From: Schaalia turicensis ACS-279-V-Col4
GTDB lineage: Bacteria > Actinomycetota > Actinomycetes > Actinomycetales > Actinomycetaceae
Assembly: GCF_000296505.1 (NCBI RefSeq)
Contig: NZ_JH815209.1
Coordinates: 190,908-254,907 of the forward strand
Direction of reading: 5' to 3'
DNA: 64,000 nt
Shown: piece after piece, positions 37,896 through 46,953 of the stretch
Numbering within the stretch: the stretch's first letter is position 1
How the letters are laid out: the number at the start of each line of letters is the position of its first letter
The notes under the pieces: generated by a model
Databases searched by the model: none
Seen by the model: the letters and a program-made list of their open reading frames with translations, nothing else
Told to the model about the DNA's origin: nothing
Made by a program: the position numbers and the translations under genes

Positions 37896-38740
37896 TTACG
37901 TCCTCCTAATGTTGGGCGATGGCTGGTCCACGGCTCCGTGATAATCGTAGAGACTTTTACTCTCACTTCCACATTTGCAGTTGATGCAGCCTGCACTAGC
38001 TTGCGTTTAAGGAGCGGGAGCCACGGCCATTCGGTGGCGTAGTGACTACCGCAAATCAGAGCAGGCGCCCCACCTTCAAGGTGTTCGGATGCCGGGTGAT
38101 GACGCAGGTCAGCGGTTAAAAAGACGTCCGCTCCGCCTTCACGTGCTACCTCGAGGAAAGAGTCTCCCGCTCCCCCGGATACTGCGACGCGTTCGATGAT
38201 TGTGCCGGGGTCTCCGGATCCGAAGATGCCGTGAGGTCCTGCGGGCAGGCACTCGGCAACCAGGTCAAGAAAGTCGCCTAAACGAGTGGGCGCAATCGAA
38301 CCGATACGTCCGTGTCCAATGGGTCGCCCGGCCTGGTCGATTCCAGTGGGAACCAGCGGTGATGAAGAGGTGATTCCCACCAACTGTGCGAGTGCATCGC
38401 CGACGCCATCTGCGCTGATGTCAGCGTTTGTGTGCGCATTGAACAGGGCGATATCGTTTTTAATAAGGCGAGTGATGGACGCGCCCTTAGGGTCAGATGC
38501 CGGCAGGAAACTCGTTCCGCGAAGGTACAGCGGGTGGTGAGTGATAACGAGGCCGGCGTCCTCGTCGATCGCTTCATCAACGACGGCCGAAACGGGGTCG
38601 ACGGCAAGCAGGATTGAGGTGACGTGAGCGGATGGGTCGCCTGCGATCAATCCGACTCGGTCCCATGACTCGGCACGGGAGGCGGGATACCACGCTTCCA
38701 TCAGCGCCATGACATCTGAAATGGTCCATTGGTTACTCAC
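37892..38740 (-). CDS. Nif3-like dinuclear metal-centre protein
   Basis: 282-residue member of the NIF3/YbgI family, toroidal hexamers with a dinuclear metal site. Metal-ligand motifs are present: LVITHHPLYL, ALFNAHTNADI, and VFLTADLRHHPASEH, with the C-terminal GSHYATEWP. The biochemical role is undefined in the family; GTP cyclohydrolase-like annotation is often inherited without proof. It lies upstream of, and overlaps, the coiled-coil gene and diverges from lipB. Confidence 0.9.
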   Translation of the reverse strand: MSNQWTISDVMALMEAWYPASRAESWDRVGLIAGDPSAHVTSILLAVDPVSAVVDEAIDEDAGLVITHHPLYLRGTSFLPASDPKGASITRLIKNDIALFNAHTNADISADGVGDALAQLVGITSSSPLVPTGIDQAGRPIGHGRIGSIAPTRLGDFLDLVAECLPAGPHGIFGSGDPGTIIERVAVSGGAGDSFLEVAREGGADVFLTADLRHHPASEHLEGGAPALICGSHYATEWPWLPLLKRKLVQAASTANVEVRVKVSTIITEPWTSHRPTLGGRK

Positions 38741-38944
38741 GCTTTAAAGGATAGCCAATCGAAAGATGCTGGCGAGCGTGGATAAACGTGAGGAAACGCT
38801 GAAGAAATACGTGTTTTCAATGGTTTTTCGTTATCTGTCGAAGCCTCGTACCCCGCTTGGCGTGATCCTGCGGAAAAATGCATTACTTTCGAGAACGCGT
38901 GCGTAAAGGGCCATTTCGATTAAGAAACGAAAGGTCTGGCGTTC

Positions 38945-38956
38945 TATCATTCCTAG
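38945..38956 (+). promoter_or_regulatory. Putative -10 box for leaderless lipB mRNA
   Basis: TATCAT at 38945-38950 lies six bases before the GTG at 38957, with no Shine-Dalgarno. Upstream, TTTCG and CGAAA flank nine bases near 38905-38925, a weak inverted repeat. Confidence 0.45.
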
Positions 38957-39646
38957 GTGCACGTCATCGACCTTATTGATGCGGGAACGTCGGACTACTT
39001 GGAAGTAGACCGACTGCATCGTCAACTCCACGACCAAGCAGCCGCTGGTAACGGCGATTCGATCATTGTCACCCAATTCGCCCCCACCTGGACCGCTGGC
39101 CGCCACACGAAACCCGAAGATATTCCGGATTCCACTGTTCGGGTGATCCATGTGGACCGCGCCGGTTCCGCGACGTGGCACGGACCGGGACAGGTTGTTG
39201 TCTACCCAATTGTCAGGCTCAAGGAGCCCGTCGACCTGTACGCGTGGATCCGTAGCGTTGAAGCGGGTGTTATTGAAACAGTGCGCGAAGAATGGGGGCT
39301 GCCCGTTCACCGCATCGACGGACGCGCAGGAGTGTGGCTGACCGAAGAGGGACGTCGCGACCGCAAAATTTGCGCCATCGGACTGAAAGTTGCACGAGGC
39401 GCCACGTTGCACGGAGTCGCCCTGAACGTCGATATTGACCCGATAGAAGCGTTCGCGGGAATCATCCCGTGCGGGCTCTTCGACGCTGATGTTGCCTGCC
39501 TGTCGTGGGAAGGCGTGAACGTCCCATTGCGCACCGCTGCTGACGCACTTGTCTCGCACCTTATTTCTTCAATCCGCCCTCAGCTGGCTGACCCCAGCCA
39601 AGAGATCACCTATTCGAAGGGAAACGCCTGTGAGTACCTTGCCTGA
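38957..39646 (+). CDS. lipB: Octanoyl-[ACP]:protein N-octanoyltransferase LipB
   Basis: Moves the octanoyl group from acyl carrier protein to lipoyl domains. Among 229 residues, the conserved [34 protein letters not shown] (catalytic Lys in GLKV) and IIPCGLFD with the nucleophilic Cys are intact. Full length and complete motifs indicate an active enzyme. The lipA start lies inside its 3' end, a 17-base overlap. It supports lipoylation of the pyruvate dehydrogenase complex, whose E1 gene is at the right end of this window. Confidence 0.96.
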   Translation: MHVIDLIDAGTSDYLEVDRLHRQLHDQAAAGNGDSIIVTQFAPTWTAGRHTKPEDIPDSTVRVIHVDRAGSATWHGPGQVVVYPIVRLKEPVDLYAWIRSVEAGVIETVREEWGLPVHRIDGRAGVWLTEEGRRDRKICAIGLKVARGATLHGVALNVDIDPIEAFAGIIPCGLFDADVACLSWEGVNVPLRTAADALVSHLISSIRPQLADPSQEITYSKGNACEYLA

Positions 39647-40703
39647 TCCCGAAGGACGCAAACTGCTTCGAGTGGAAGTTCGCAACTCGCAAACTCCTAT
39701 CGAAAACAAGCCCGAGTGGATTCGCACGACGGCAAACACCGGCGCGAACTATCACGATATGCGTTCCATGTCGCACGCCAAGGGACTGCACACTGTCTGC
39801 GCTGAAGCAGGGTGCCCGAATATTTACGAGTGCTGGCAAGACCGTGAGGCGACTTTCCTTTTAGGTGGAGCACTCTGCACACGTCGGTGCGACTTCTGCG
39901 ATATCGCGACCGGTAAGCCCACCGAATATGACCGGGACGAGCCTCGTCGAATCGCCGAGTCTGTTGGCGAACTCGAACTGCGCTACGCGACGATCACCGG
40001 CGTCACCCGCGACGATCTGCCCGACGGCGCGGCGTGGTTATACGCCGAAACCTGCCATTTGATCCACGAGAAGAGCCCATCAACCGGCGTTGAACTGCTG
40101 GTTGACGACTTCCGCGGTCAGGACGAGTCGATCGACATGGTCATTGAAGCCGGCCCGCAGGTGTTCGCGCACAACTTGGAGACGGTGCCTCGTATCTTTA
40201 AAAAGATCCGCCCCGCGTTCCGCTATGACCGTTCGCTTGCGATGATTCAGCGTGCACACAACGGTGGCATGGTAACGAAGTCGAACTTGATCCTCGGTAT
40301 GGGTGAGACGCGTGAAGAAATCAGCGAAGCGATGCGCGACCTGCACGATTCGGGCTGTGATTTGCTGACCATCACGCAATATTTGCGTCCTTCTCCCCTG
40401 CATCACCCGATTGATCGCTGGATTCACCCCGAAGAATTCCTTGAGATCGCAGCAGAAGCTGAAGAATTAGGCTTCGCTGGCGTCATGGCTGGCCCGCTTG
40501 TGCGCTCGTCGTACCGCGCGGGATTGCTGTGGGCGAAAGGCATGCGCGCTCGCGGGTTTGAGATTCCTGAGCACTTGAAGCACCTGGATAATTCCGGTTC
40601 CACTCTGCAGGAAGCGGGTACAGTTCTGGCGAATATGCGTGAGCGTCGCGCACGTCGTCAGGCGCGTGAAGCCGCAACACTGCCCGGGGTTCCCGTTGCC
40701 TGA
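39630..40703 (+). CDS. lipA: Lipoyl synthase LipA
   Basis: Radical-SAM enzyme that inserts two sulfurs into protein-bound octanoate. The auxiliary cluster motif C-x4-C-x5-C is [14 protein letters not shown], and the radical-SAM CxxxCxxC is CTRRCDFC. Family motifs [13 protein letters not shown] and [14 protein letters not shown] follow, and the C-terminus contains RSSYRAG. The product is 357 residues from the GTG at 39630, which has AAGGG eight bases upstream; the open frame extends farther upstream only inside lipB. Confidence 0.97.
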   Translation: MSTLPDPEGRKLLRVEVRNSQTPIENKPEWIRTTANTGANYHDMRSMSHAKGLHTVCAEAGCPNIYECWQDREATFLLGGALCTRRCDFCDIATGKPTEYDRDEPRRIAESVGELELRYATITGVTRDDLPDGAAWLYAETCHLIHEKSPSTGVELLVDDFRGQDESIDMVIEAGPQVFAHNLETVPRIFKKIRPAFRYDRSLAMIQRAHNGGMVTKSNLILGMGETREEISEAMRDLHDSGCDLLTITQYLRPSPLHHPIDRWIHPEEFLEIAAEAEELGFAGVMAGPLVRSSYRAGLLWAKGMRARGFEIPEHLKHLDNSGSTLQEAGTVLANMRERRARRQAREAATLPGVPVA

Positions 40704-40710
40704 GGCCCCA

Positions 40711-42222
40711 GTGACTCCGGATTATTCACCGGCCCGAGTTTTGATGCGTGCTGGGCGTCAGCACCCGAACCGCATGTCGATCATTTGGCCGGACAACAGC
40801 GTGTGGACCGTCGCCGAAAGCGCCGACGCGGTGCGCCGTGTGGCAGCATATTTGCGCTCGCTCGACATTGGCGAGGGTGACCGTGTCGTGTTTGCTGGCC
40901 GTAACAACGCTTGGGTTTTTGTTCTGCACGTTGCGTGCTCGTGGCTTCACGCTGTGACCGTTCCACTTTCGGAACGCCTACCGTTTACCGTCACGCAGTC
41001 GATTGTGGATTCGCTCGATCCAGCTCTCGTTTTGATCGACGAGGTCGCGCCCGCGTTGCAGCGTTCGGTCAGTGTGGGCGCGGAGTTTATGACGGTCGAC
41101 GCTTTTGCTTCGAGCGCGCTGGGCTCCACGCCGATCGAAGGTGAGCCTCTGGCCTGCGCACACGAAACGGGTGCGATTGTCTTTACTTCGGGGTCGACAG
41201 GACGTACCCGAGGAGTTGAACTCTCTCACGCCCACATGTGGTGGGGCTCGATGTGTTTCCGCGATGGCTTCGAATATCTACCGGCACGCGATGTCGTGGG
41301 TGTGTGCGCGCCAATTTCGCATATCGGCGGCTTCAATGGCACGTCGATGGATGTCTTCAGCCACGGTGGAACGATCATCGTTTTCCCGACGTTTAACCCG
41401 ACTGGCATCCTGCGTGCGATCGAAAAGCACCGCATCTCGATGATGTTTGCTGTCCCAGTCATGTGCCACATGTTGCTCGATACGAATGAGTCCGTCGGCG
41501 CAGATATTTCATCATGGGAGCGCCCGCTGATCGGCGGAGATGCGATGGGGCCGGCTTTGGCTGAGCGTCTGCGCAGCGCCGGCTTGCGACCGATCCACGT
41601 GTGGGGAATGACGGAAACTTCCGGGGCGGGAATGATGACCTCCCCCGATGCCGACGCCCCGGCGGGAGCATTGGGCCAACCTTTCCCCTACGTGGATGCG
41701 CGTCTGATGAACGCTGACGGTCACCTCGCCGGCGTGGGCGAGTTGGGCGAAATCGAGGTACGAGGCCCAGGCGTTTCAACCTCCTTCGTGACCAACGGGG
41801 AACGAGGCCTCGCACGCATGCATGACGATTGGCTGCGCACCGGCGACCTCGCCACACGCGATGAAAAAGGCTGGTATCACATCGTTGGTCGTGCCTCGCG
41901 AATGATTAACACGGGTGGCGAGCTTGTGGCTCCCGGGCGCATCGAAGAACTGCTACGCGGACTACCCCCTATCGCAAACGCCTGCGTTGTAGGTGTCAAG
42001 GATGATCGGTGGGGTCAGGTTGTTGCCGCGGCAATCGTTCGCGGACCGATCCCAAAAGAGCTGCGTGATGACGCCGACTTCGACGCATTGGAGATCGCTG
42101 ACCTGATTAGTGATCAGTGTGCGCCGTGGGAACGAGTTCGCCGAGCGATCTGGGTTGATGCTCTCCCCCAACTGCCGAACGGAAAACCGGATATTCAGGC
42201 GACGCAACGTCTTTTTGACTAA
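40711..42222 (+). CDS. AMP-dependent acyl ligase (acyl-CoA synthetase-like)
   Basis: 503-residue member of the ANL adenylating superfamily. The phosphate-binding loop is IVFTSGSTGRTRG, the A5 motif is WGMTETSGAG, the A7/A8 hinge is RTGDLATRDEKGW and GRASRMINTGGE, and the catalytic lysine motif is LPQLPNGKPDIQ. The substrate cannot be read from sequence; fatty or other carboxylic acids are possible. It starts seven bases after lipA with GAGG five bases before the GTG. Sharing a transcript with lipB-lipA raises the possibility that it activates a short acid such as octanoate; this is inference. Confidence 0.85.
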   Translation: MTPDYSPARVLMRAGRQHPNRMSIIWPDNSVWTVAESADAVRRVAAYLRSLDIGEGDRVVFAGRNNAWVFVLHVACSWLHAVTVPLSERLPFTVTQSIVDSLDPALVLIDEVAPALQRSVSVGAEFMTVDAFASSALGSTPIEGEPLACAHETGAIVFTSGSTGRTRGVELSHAHMWWGSMCFRDGFEYLPARDVVGVCAPISHIGGFNGTSMDVFSHGGTIIVFPTFNPTGILRAIEKHRISMMFAVPVMCHMLLDTNESVGADISSWERPLIGGDAMGPALAERLRSAGLRPIHVWGMTETSGAGMMTSPDADAPAGALGQPFPYVDARLMNADGHLAGVGELGEIEVRGPGVSTSFVTNGERGLARMHDDWLRTGDLATRDEKGWYHIVGRASRMINTGGELVAPGRIEELLRGLPPIANACVVGVKDDRWGQVVAAAIVRGPIPKELRDDADFDALEIADLISDQCAPWERVRRAIWVDALPQLPNGKPDIQATQRLFD

Positions 42223-42359
42223 ACGATTGCTTTGCTCCGCGCCCTTGCTGGGGAATCGTTGATCAGGTGATCGCGGCCTCGTACATGAGCGAAAAGGACG
42301 TGGGCACTCTCACGCCCTCAAAGACGGATTGGGACTGTCACACCCACCGACTCAATTAG

Positions 42360-42378
42360 TAAGGTAAGCCTTACGTAA
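42360..42378. promoter_or_regulatory. DtxR/IdeR-type iron box upstream of ndh
   Basis: TAAGGTAAGCCTTACGTAA matches the degenerate iron-box consensus TWAGGTWAGSCTWACCTWA at 18 of 19 positions. It lies 17 bases before the ndh GTG, where a bound repressor would block transcription. No regulator gene is in the window. Confidence 0.7.
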
Positions 42379-42395
42379 TTAATGAGGAGGATCTG

Positions 42396-43790
42396 GTGCA
42401 CCGCATCGTCATCATCGGCTCAGGTTTTGCTGGACTTGAAGTTGCGAAGAAGCTGAAGCACGCGAACGCTGAAATCACGATTCTAGCCAAGACCGGTCAC
42501 CACCTATTCCAGCCCCTGCTCTATCAGGTCGCAACTGGCATCCTCTCCGAAGGCGACATTGCGCCAACGACGCGTGAGATCCTCAAGAAGCAGAAGAATG
42601 TTCGCGTTCTGCAGGCGCTCGTTGAAGACATCGACATTGAAAACAAAGTCGTTATTTGGCGTAACCACAACGAAAAACAGACGACTCCCTACGACACACT
42701 GATCCTTGCTGCCGGCGCTGGCCAGTCGTACTTCGGCAACGATCACTTCGCCGTGTTTGCTCCCGGCATGAAGACGATCGATGACGCGCTCGAACTCCGT
42801 GCCCGCATCTTCGACTCGTTCGAGAAGGCTGAAATCGAATCCGACCCACATGAGATCGACCGTCTGCTCACGTTCGTTGTCGTTGGCGCAGGTCCAACCG
42901 GTGTTGAGATGGCTGGTCAGATCCGCGAAATGGCATCACACACGCTGGCAAAGGAGTTCCGCGCAATCGATCCGACAAAGGCTCGCGTCATCCTCGTTGA
43001 CGGTGCCGATCGTCCTCTCCCCGTGTTCGGCGAAAAGCTCGGTGACGTGACGCGCCACGAGCTTGAAAAGCTCGGTGTCGAGGTGAAGACCCACGCATTT
43101 GTCACTGACCTTGACCGCGACACCGTCACTCTGAAGTTCAAGGACGGCTCAACCGAAACGATTCGTTCAAACTGCAAGGTGTGGGCTGCCGGCGTCCAGG
43201 CATCCGAGCTTGGCGCTGTTCTTCGTGACAAGGCCGATGCGGAGCTTGACCGCGCAGGTCGCGTCATTGTTGAAAAGAACCTCACTGTTCCCGGCCACCC
43301 GGAAATTTTTGTCCTCGGTGACATGATGAGTTTCCCGGGCGTGCCCGGCGTTGCTCAGGGAGCTATCCAGTCTGCTCGCTATGCAGCAAAGATTGTGGCT
43401 GCACGTCTTGCTGGCAAGCCGGAAACCACCGAGCCTTTCACGTACTTCGACAAGGGCTCAATGGCGACAATCGCCCGCTTCAAGGCGGTCGTGAAGATCG
43501 GCAAGATGCGCCTGACCGGCTTTATCGCCTGGGCGGCTTGGTGTTTCCTCCACCTGCTGTACATCGTCGGCTTCAAGTCGCAGATCGGCACCTTGGTCCA
43601 CTGGTTCTTCTCATTCTTGTCGAATGCGCGTTCGCAACGCACGACGACAAACCAGCAGCTGGTTGGTCGCCTCGCCCTGGAACGTTTGGGCACCGGTTCG
43701 TCCGGCAAGCTGGTCGCCGGCGAGGATCCCGTTCAGGAGATCATTGATGATGAAATGACCTTGTCGCACACCGAAGAATCGGCACATTGA
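42396..43790 (+). CDS. ndh: Type II NADH dehydrogenase (NDH-2)
   Basis: Single-subunit FAD enzyme that passes electrons from NADH to quinone without pumping protons. Two nucleotide-binding motifs are seen in 464 residues: IVIIGSGFAGLEVAKKL at the N-terminus and VVVGAGPTGVEMAGQI near 165. FVLGDMMSFPGVPGVAQGA binds FAD. A C-terminal membrane-binding segment (FIAWAAWCFLHLLYIVGFKS) is typical. GAGGAG lies six bases before the GTG. Iron control by the adjacent box is plausible because NDH-2 contains no iron-sulfur cluster. Confidence 0.94.
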   Translation: MHRIVIIGSGFAGLEVAKKLKHANAEITILAKTGHHLFQPLLYQVATGILSEGDIAPTTREILKKQKNVRVLQALVEDIDIENKVVIWRNHNEKQTTPYDTLILAAGAGQSYFGNDHFAVFAPGMKTIDDALELRARIFDSFEKAEIESDPHEIDRLLTFVVVGAGPTGVEMAGQIREMASHTLAKEFRAIDPTKARVILVDGADRPLPVFGEKLGDVTRHELEKLGVEVKTHAFVTDLDRDTVTLKFKDGSTETIRSNCKVWAAGVQASELGAVLRDKADAELDRAGRVIVEKNLTVPGHPEIFVLGDMMSFPGVPGVAQGAIQSARYAAKIVAARLAGKPETTEPFTYFDKGSMATIARFKAVVKIGKMRLTGFIAWAAWCFLHLLYIVGFKSQIGTLVHWFFSFLSNARSQRTTTNQQLVGRLALERLGTGSSGKLVAGEDPVQEIIDDEMTLSHTEESAH

Positions 43791-44419
43791 CACCGTCTAA
43801 CTCAGCTGTGACCTCCGCGCACTAAACGAGAACCTCGTCCCAGTCGAAAGACGCATCGGCGCATTGGTGCATTGGTGAGCACCGTATCGTGGACGCCGAT
43901 GCCTTTCATCACCTGGTAGCCGTCGAGTCGAACTCAGTATCGTTCAACCACCCAATAGATAGAGGTGGTAGCACCTATGCAGATGTCGGCGGATTGGCGA
44001 CGCACCCACACGTAGATGAGGAACCGGTTCAGGTAGTAGCCCGCCGCCCGCAATGCCGTCCTGGTCCAGGCGCGTAGCTGGGCCTGATGGTGGTGACGAT
44101 CTCGCCAGTGATGATGATGTGCCTGCCGTGGCCATCACCTCCACCGCCACACGCACAGACATTGCGAAGTGGATTTACCATTGGGCTGACTTTGAAACCT
44201 AGGTGATGCCGCACTACTAGACACCTCTGTCTAAAGACCTCTTCAAATAACTATCCCCGGAATGAACTGGATCCATTGGATCACTCGGGGGTAGTAAGTC
44301 AGTGGTATACATACGACACCGAATACGCCACATATCTTTTTAACTCTTGACTCTGGACGAATCAACCCTTTTCTTGATAGCATCACTACTGTATTCTCAT
44401 CTTCACTACAGGAGGATTC
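43791..44419. other. Long intergenic region with no supportable gene
   Basis: About 630 bases separate ndh from the surface protein gene. Short open stretches on both strands (for example ending TDIAKWIYHWADFET before a stop at 44201-44203) are interrupted and lack recognisable domains; they may be remnants of a decayed gene. The last 80 bases must hold the promoter of the downstream gene; I see no convincing -35/-10 pair. The base composition becomes more AT-rich from about 44220. Confidence 0.4.
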
Positions 44420-45964
44420 GTGAAAAATTGGTTACGTGCCACAACTGCTTTCGCAGGCGCGGCAGCACTGACACTGGGAGGTGCCGTTGCCGCTGTAGCA
44501 GCAAACAGTGTTGACGACGCCAGCCATGTCAAGAGCTTTGACGTTACTTGGAGTAACAACGTAAAACGGTACGACCCGAAGCTTGAAGGCACCACAGTTT
44601 ACATGCCTCTGTACTGTGAGGTCTACGAATTCAAAAACGGTCAAGCAACCGGCGACCCGCTTGGCTACGAGTGGCCAATGCTCAAACTAACCGTTGGTAA
44701 AGATGAGCAGATTCCACTCAACGTGGACCCTAAGAATCCCCGAAACCCCAAGTACGAGGGTGTTGATAAGATCGGCGTTGACGACTGCTACCAATATCGT
44801 AACGGCAAGTACGGACCCAGCCAATTCACTTTTTCAACTGGATATAGTAATGGCGTGAAACAAGTCTATATGGACCAGCAGGCCAATACCGATTTCACGT
44901 TTAAGTTGGTTGAAGGCGAGTGGGATGGGGAAACCTATCTAGGTGAGATTCCCGACGGCAAGGCACCCACAATCACAATTGGGGTATCGCAGCATAAGGC
45001 CGGAGACGCAGTTACAGAAGATGGCCAAAAGGTTTACAAGCCCCTTATCACCAAGCGTGGCGACCCTGCTGCAAACAAGTATGTTTTCGCCGACGGGGAG
45101 TCTCATAGGCCCTCTGCCGAAATCATGCCAAGTCGTGAAGATACTCCTATTACTCGCGCTTCAATTGGCAATAGCCTGAACATGTTCTCTGGATATACGG
45201 GTCGTTACCAGTGGTACCAGTTGACCGCGTCAATTGATGATCCAGAAGAGGCTAAGCTCTTCCGCATTGAAAGCGTTGAAGGTAATGACCTTGACGGCTG
45301 GACTGTAAAGGTAAGCTCTGTTGTACGCAAGATTACCCCCGAAGCTCCGACCGTTGTAGATTCCAACAAGTGCGGAGTTGCTGGCACGGTCCAGGTTCCT
45401 GAATCCAAGTACTTTGACTACGAGCAGGTTCAGCAAGGCACCACTGTCTCGGTAGCGGCTCTACTGAAACAGGATTTTAAGGACAAGTTCGTGGTTGAGG
45501 GTGACACGCAGTGGGAGCTCAGCGTCGCTTCTCAGCCGTGCACAGTAGATCCAGCTGAAGAGTTGGCAACTCCTGTTGCTCCGAAGCTGATCAATCCGTC
45601 CGCTGCTGATCCTTCTTCTTGCACCGTCGAACCTTACGTGACGATCCAGAAGACCGAGGGCGTCGCCTACACCGTCACCGCAAACGGCGTTCAGCTGAAA
45701 GCTAACAAGGATGGCAACTACAACTACCCGTACAACTCGAAGGTAGAAGTTAAGGCCTCCGCTCTGGATGGTTACTTCTTCGCTGACGATGCTGTAGCCG
45801 AGTGGACCTGGGACAGCCACGATACTGCGATGGACCCAGCATGTAAGCCGGCTGAGCCAAAGAAGAAGATCGCTAAAACTGGTGCTGAGGTTGCTTCCCT
45901 CGTCGGCCTTTCCGCCGTACTGCTTCTTGCAGGTGGTGTGCTCACCGCACGCAAGTTCATGTAA
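44420..45964 (+). CDS. Secreted surface protein with sortase-like C-terminus, family unknown
   Basis: 514-residue protein of unknown function. It has a signal peptide (MKNWLRATTAFAGAAALTL, cleavage after about residue 28, AAVAA). The large ectodomain contains six cysteines (YCEVYE, DDCYQY, NKCGVA, QPCTVD, SSCTVE, PACKPA), enough for three disulfides. The C-terminus has IAKTGAE, a hydrophobic segment and a final RKFM, matching a sorting signal with AKTG in place of LPxTG. The last 120 residues carry a beta-rich repeat-like module (PYVTIQKTEGVAYTV...). AGGAGG lies four bases before the GTG. A strong terminator follows, so it is monocistronic. Confidence 0.8.
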   Translation: MKNWLRATTAFAGAAALTLGGAVAAVAANSVDDASHVKSFDVTWSNNVKRYDPKLEGTTVYMPLYCEVYEFKNGQATGDPLGYEWPMLKLTVGKDEQIPLNVDPKNPRNPKYEGVDKIGVDDCYQYRNGKYGPSQFTFSTGYSNGVKQVYMDQQANTDFTFKLVEGEWDGETYLGEIPDGKAPTITIGVSQHKAGDAVTEDGQKVYKPLITKRGDPAANKYVFADGESHRPSAEIMPSREDTPITRASIGNSLNMFSGYTGRYQWYQLTASIDDPEEAKLFRIESVEGNDLDGWTVKVSSVVRKITPEAPTVVDSNKCGVAGTVQVPESKYFDYEQVQQGTTVSVAALLKQDFKDKFVVEGDTQWELSVASQPCTVDPAEELATPVAPKLINPSAADPSSCTVEPYVTIQKTEGVAYTVTANGVQLKANKDGNYNYPYNSKVEVKASALDGYFFADDAVAEWTWDSHDTAMDPACKPAEPKKKIAKTGAEVASLVGLSAVLLLAGGVLTARKFM

Positions 45965-46012
45965 CCAACGAGCAACACGCAACCTGCCTACAGGCGAGTA
46001 GTTGCACAGAAT

Positions 46013-46054
46013 CCCCGGAAGGGGAGCTGAGTGATCTCAGCTCCCCTTCCGGGG
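46013..46054 (+). terminator. Rho-independent terminator of the surface protein gene
   Basis: A perfect 19-bp stem (CCCCGGAAGGGGAGCTGAG and its complement) closes a four-base loop and is followed by TTTGCTTT on the plus strand. It ends the upstream gene and lies before a convergent gene. Confidence 0.88.
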
Positions 46055-46089
46055 TTTGCTTTACCCATCTAGCCTAGGCTTATTCGCGC

Positions 46090-46704
46090 CTACTCATCAT
46101 CGAGCTCAAGCTCCGGAGTTTCTGCACGAGCTTGCTCAAACACTTCTGCCGCAGCCGAGAGGTTGATGAAGCCGATAACAAGACCAACCGCGATGTCTGG
46201 CCAGGGGCTGAACCAGAACACCATGACAACGCCAGCGGCAAGGATCAAAAGGTTTGCGAGCACATCATTGCGGGCGGCCAGCCAGGCACCTCGCACTAAT
46301 GCTGTATCGTGCTTACGCAGTTGCAGTAGTAGTAGCGCGCTGGCGAGGTTGATTAGCATTGCGATGATGGCGGTTACCGACAAGGTGAGTGGCTCCGGCG
46401 CCTCCCCGGAGATCATTTTCCATATCGCGGTGCCAAAAGCCGCAACTGCGGGAATGAGGATGAGGCCGGCCAGGCCGTAACTGGCTTTCCTCCTGCTTGC
46501 TACCGACCAGCCCAGGGCGGTGAGCACAAGCATGTTAATGAGGAAGTCTTCAAGGAAGTCGGCGGCATCTGCAAAGAGTGCGACTGAGCCAATGATTGAG
46601 GCGATCACCAGTTCAATGATGAAGCCGATGAGGTTTAGGATGGCAACCCAAGCAACGATTCGCCGGGCACGAGTGTCAAGATTCTTAGCGGTATACACGA
46701 GCAT
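46090..46704 (-). CDS. Cation diffusion facilitator-like membrane protein
   Basis: 204 residues forming about six membrane helices, consistent with the transmembrane part of a cation diffusion facilitator. Helix 2 has SVALFADAADFLED, a DxxxD-type metal motif. Helix 5 has RNDVLANLLILAAG, which replaces the usual HxxxD. The cytoplasmic C-terminal domain of typical CDF proteins is absent, leaving a short acidic tail. The metal is unknown. TACAAT lies two bases before the ATG and eight before an in-frame GTG at 46698, so the GTG may be the true leaderless start. Confidence 0.75.
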   Translation of the reverse strand: MLVYTAKNLDTRARRIVAWVAILNLIGFIIELVIASIIGSVALFADAADFLEDFLINMLVLTALGWSVASRRKASYGLAGLILIPAVAAFGTAIWKMISGEAPEPLTLSVTAIIAMLINLASALLLLQLRKHDTALVRGAWLAARNDVLANLLILAAGVVMVFWFSPWPDIAVGLVIGFINLSAAAEVFEQARAETPELELDDE

Positions 46705-46837
46705 AGATTGTAGCTAATATCTTCAGATGCTTCGCGAGCCATCCTTTCCACCGTGATAGTTGTATTGGTGCGCGTTGGTTCCCTCTGACGGGGCACTAAT
46801 CGAACGAAGTTAATGTGACCGGATAACGATAACAAAA

Positions 46838-46863
46838 CACCTCCCAGGGATTGCCGGGAGGTG
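46838..46863 (-). terminator. Terminator downstream of the minus-strand adhesin gene
   Basis: On the minus strand CACCTCCC pairs with GGGAGGTG across ten bases and is followed by TTTTGTT. A second GC-rich hairpin (46917-46948, arms GGGTGGG/CCCACCC with inner CCGC/GCGG) lies between it and the gene stop. Confidence 0.75.
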
Positions 46864-46953
46864 AATGTTGTGCATGACTAGCTCACTCGATAATGAGGAA
46901 GCCAGTTACTGTGCCGGGTGGGTCCGCTAAACGGCGGGCCCACCCGCACTTGC

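Noticed and set aside
42223..42290. Terminator after the acyl ligase gene
   Set aside because: AACGATT/AATCGTT arms exist but the loop is about 25 bases and no T-run follows.
43860..44220. Transposase fragment
   Set aside because: The pieces have no DDE motif, no terminal inverted repeats and no target duplication, so an insertion sequence cannot be supported.
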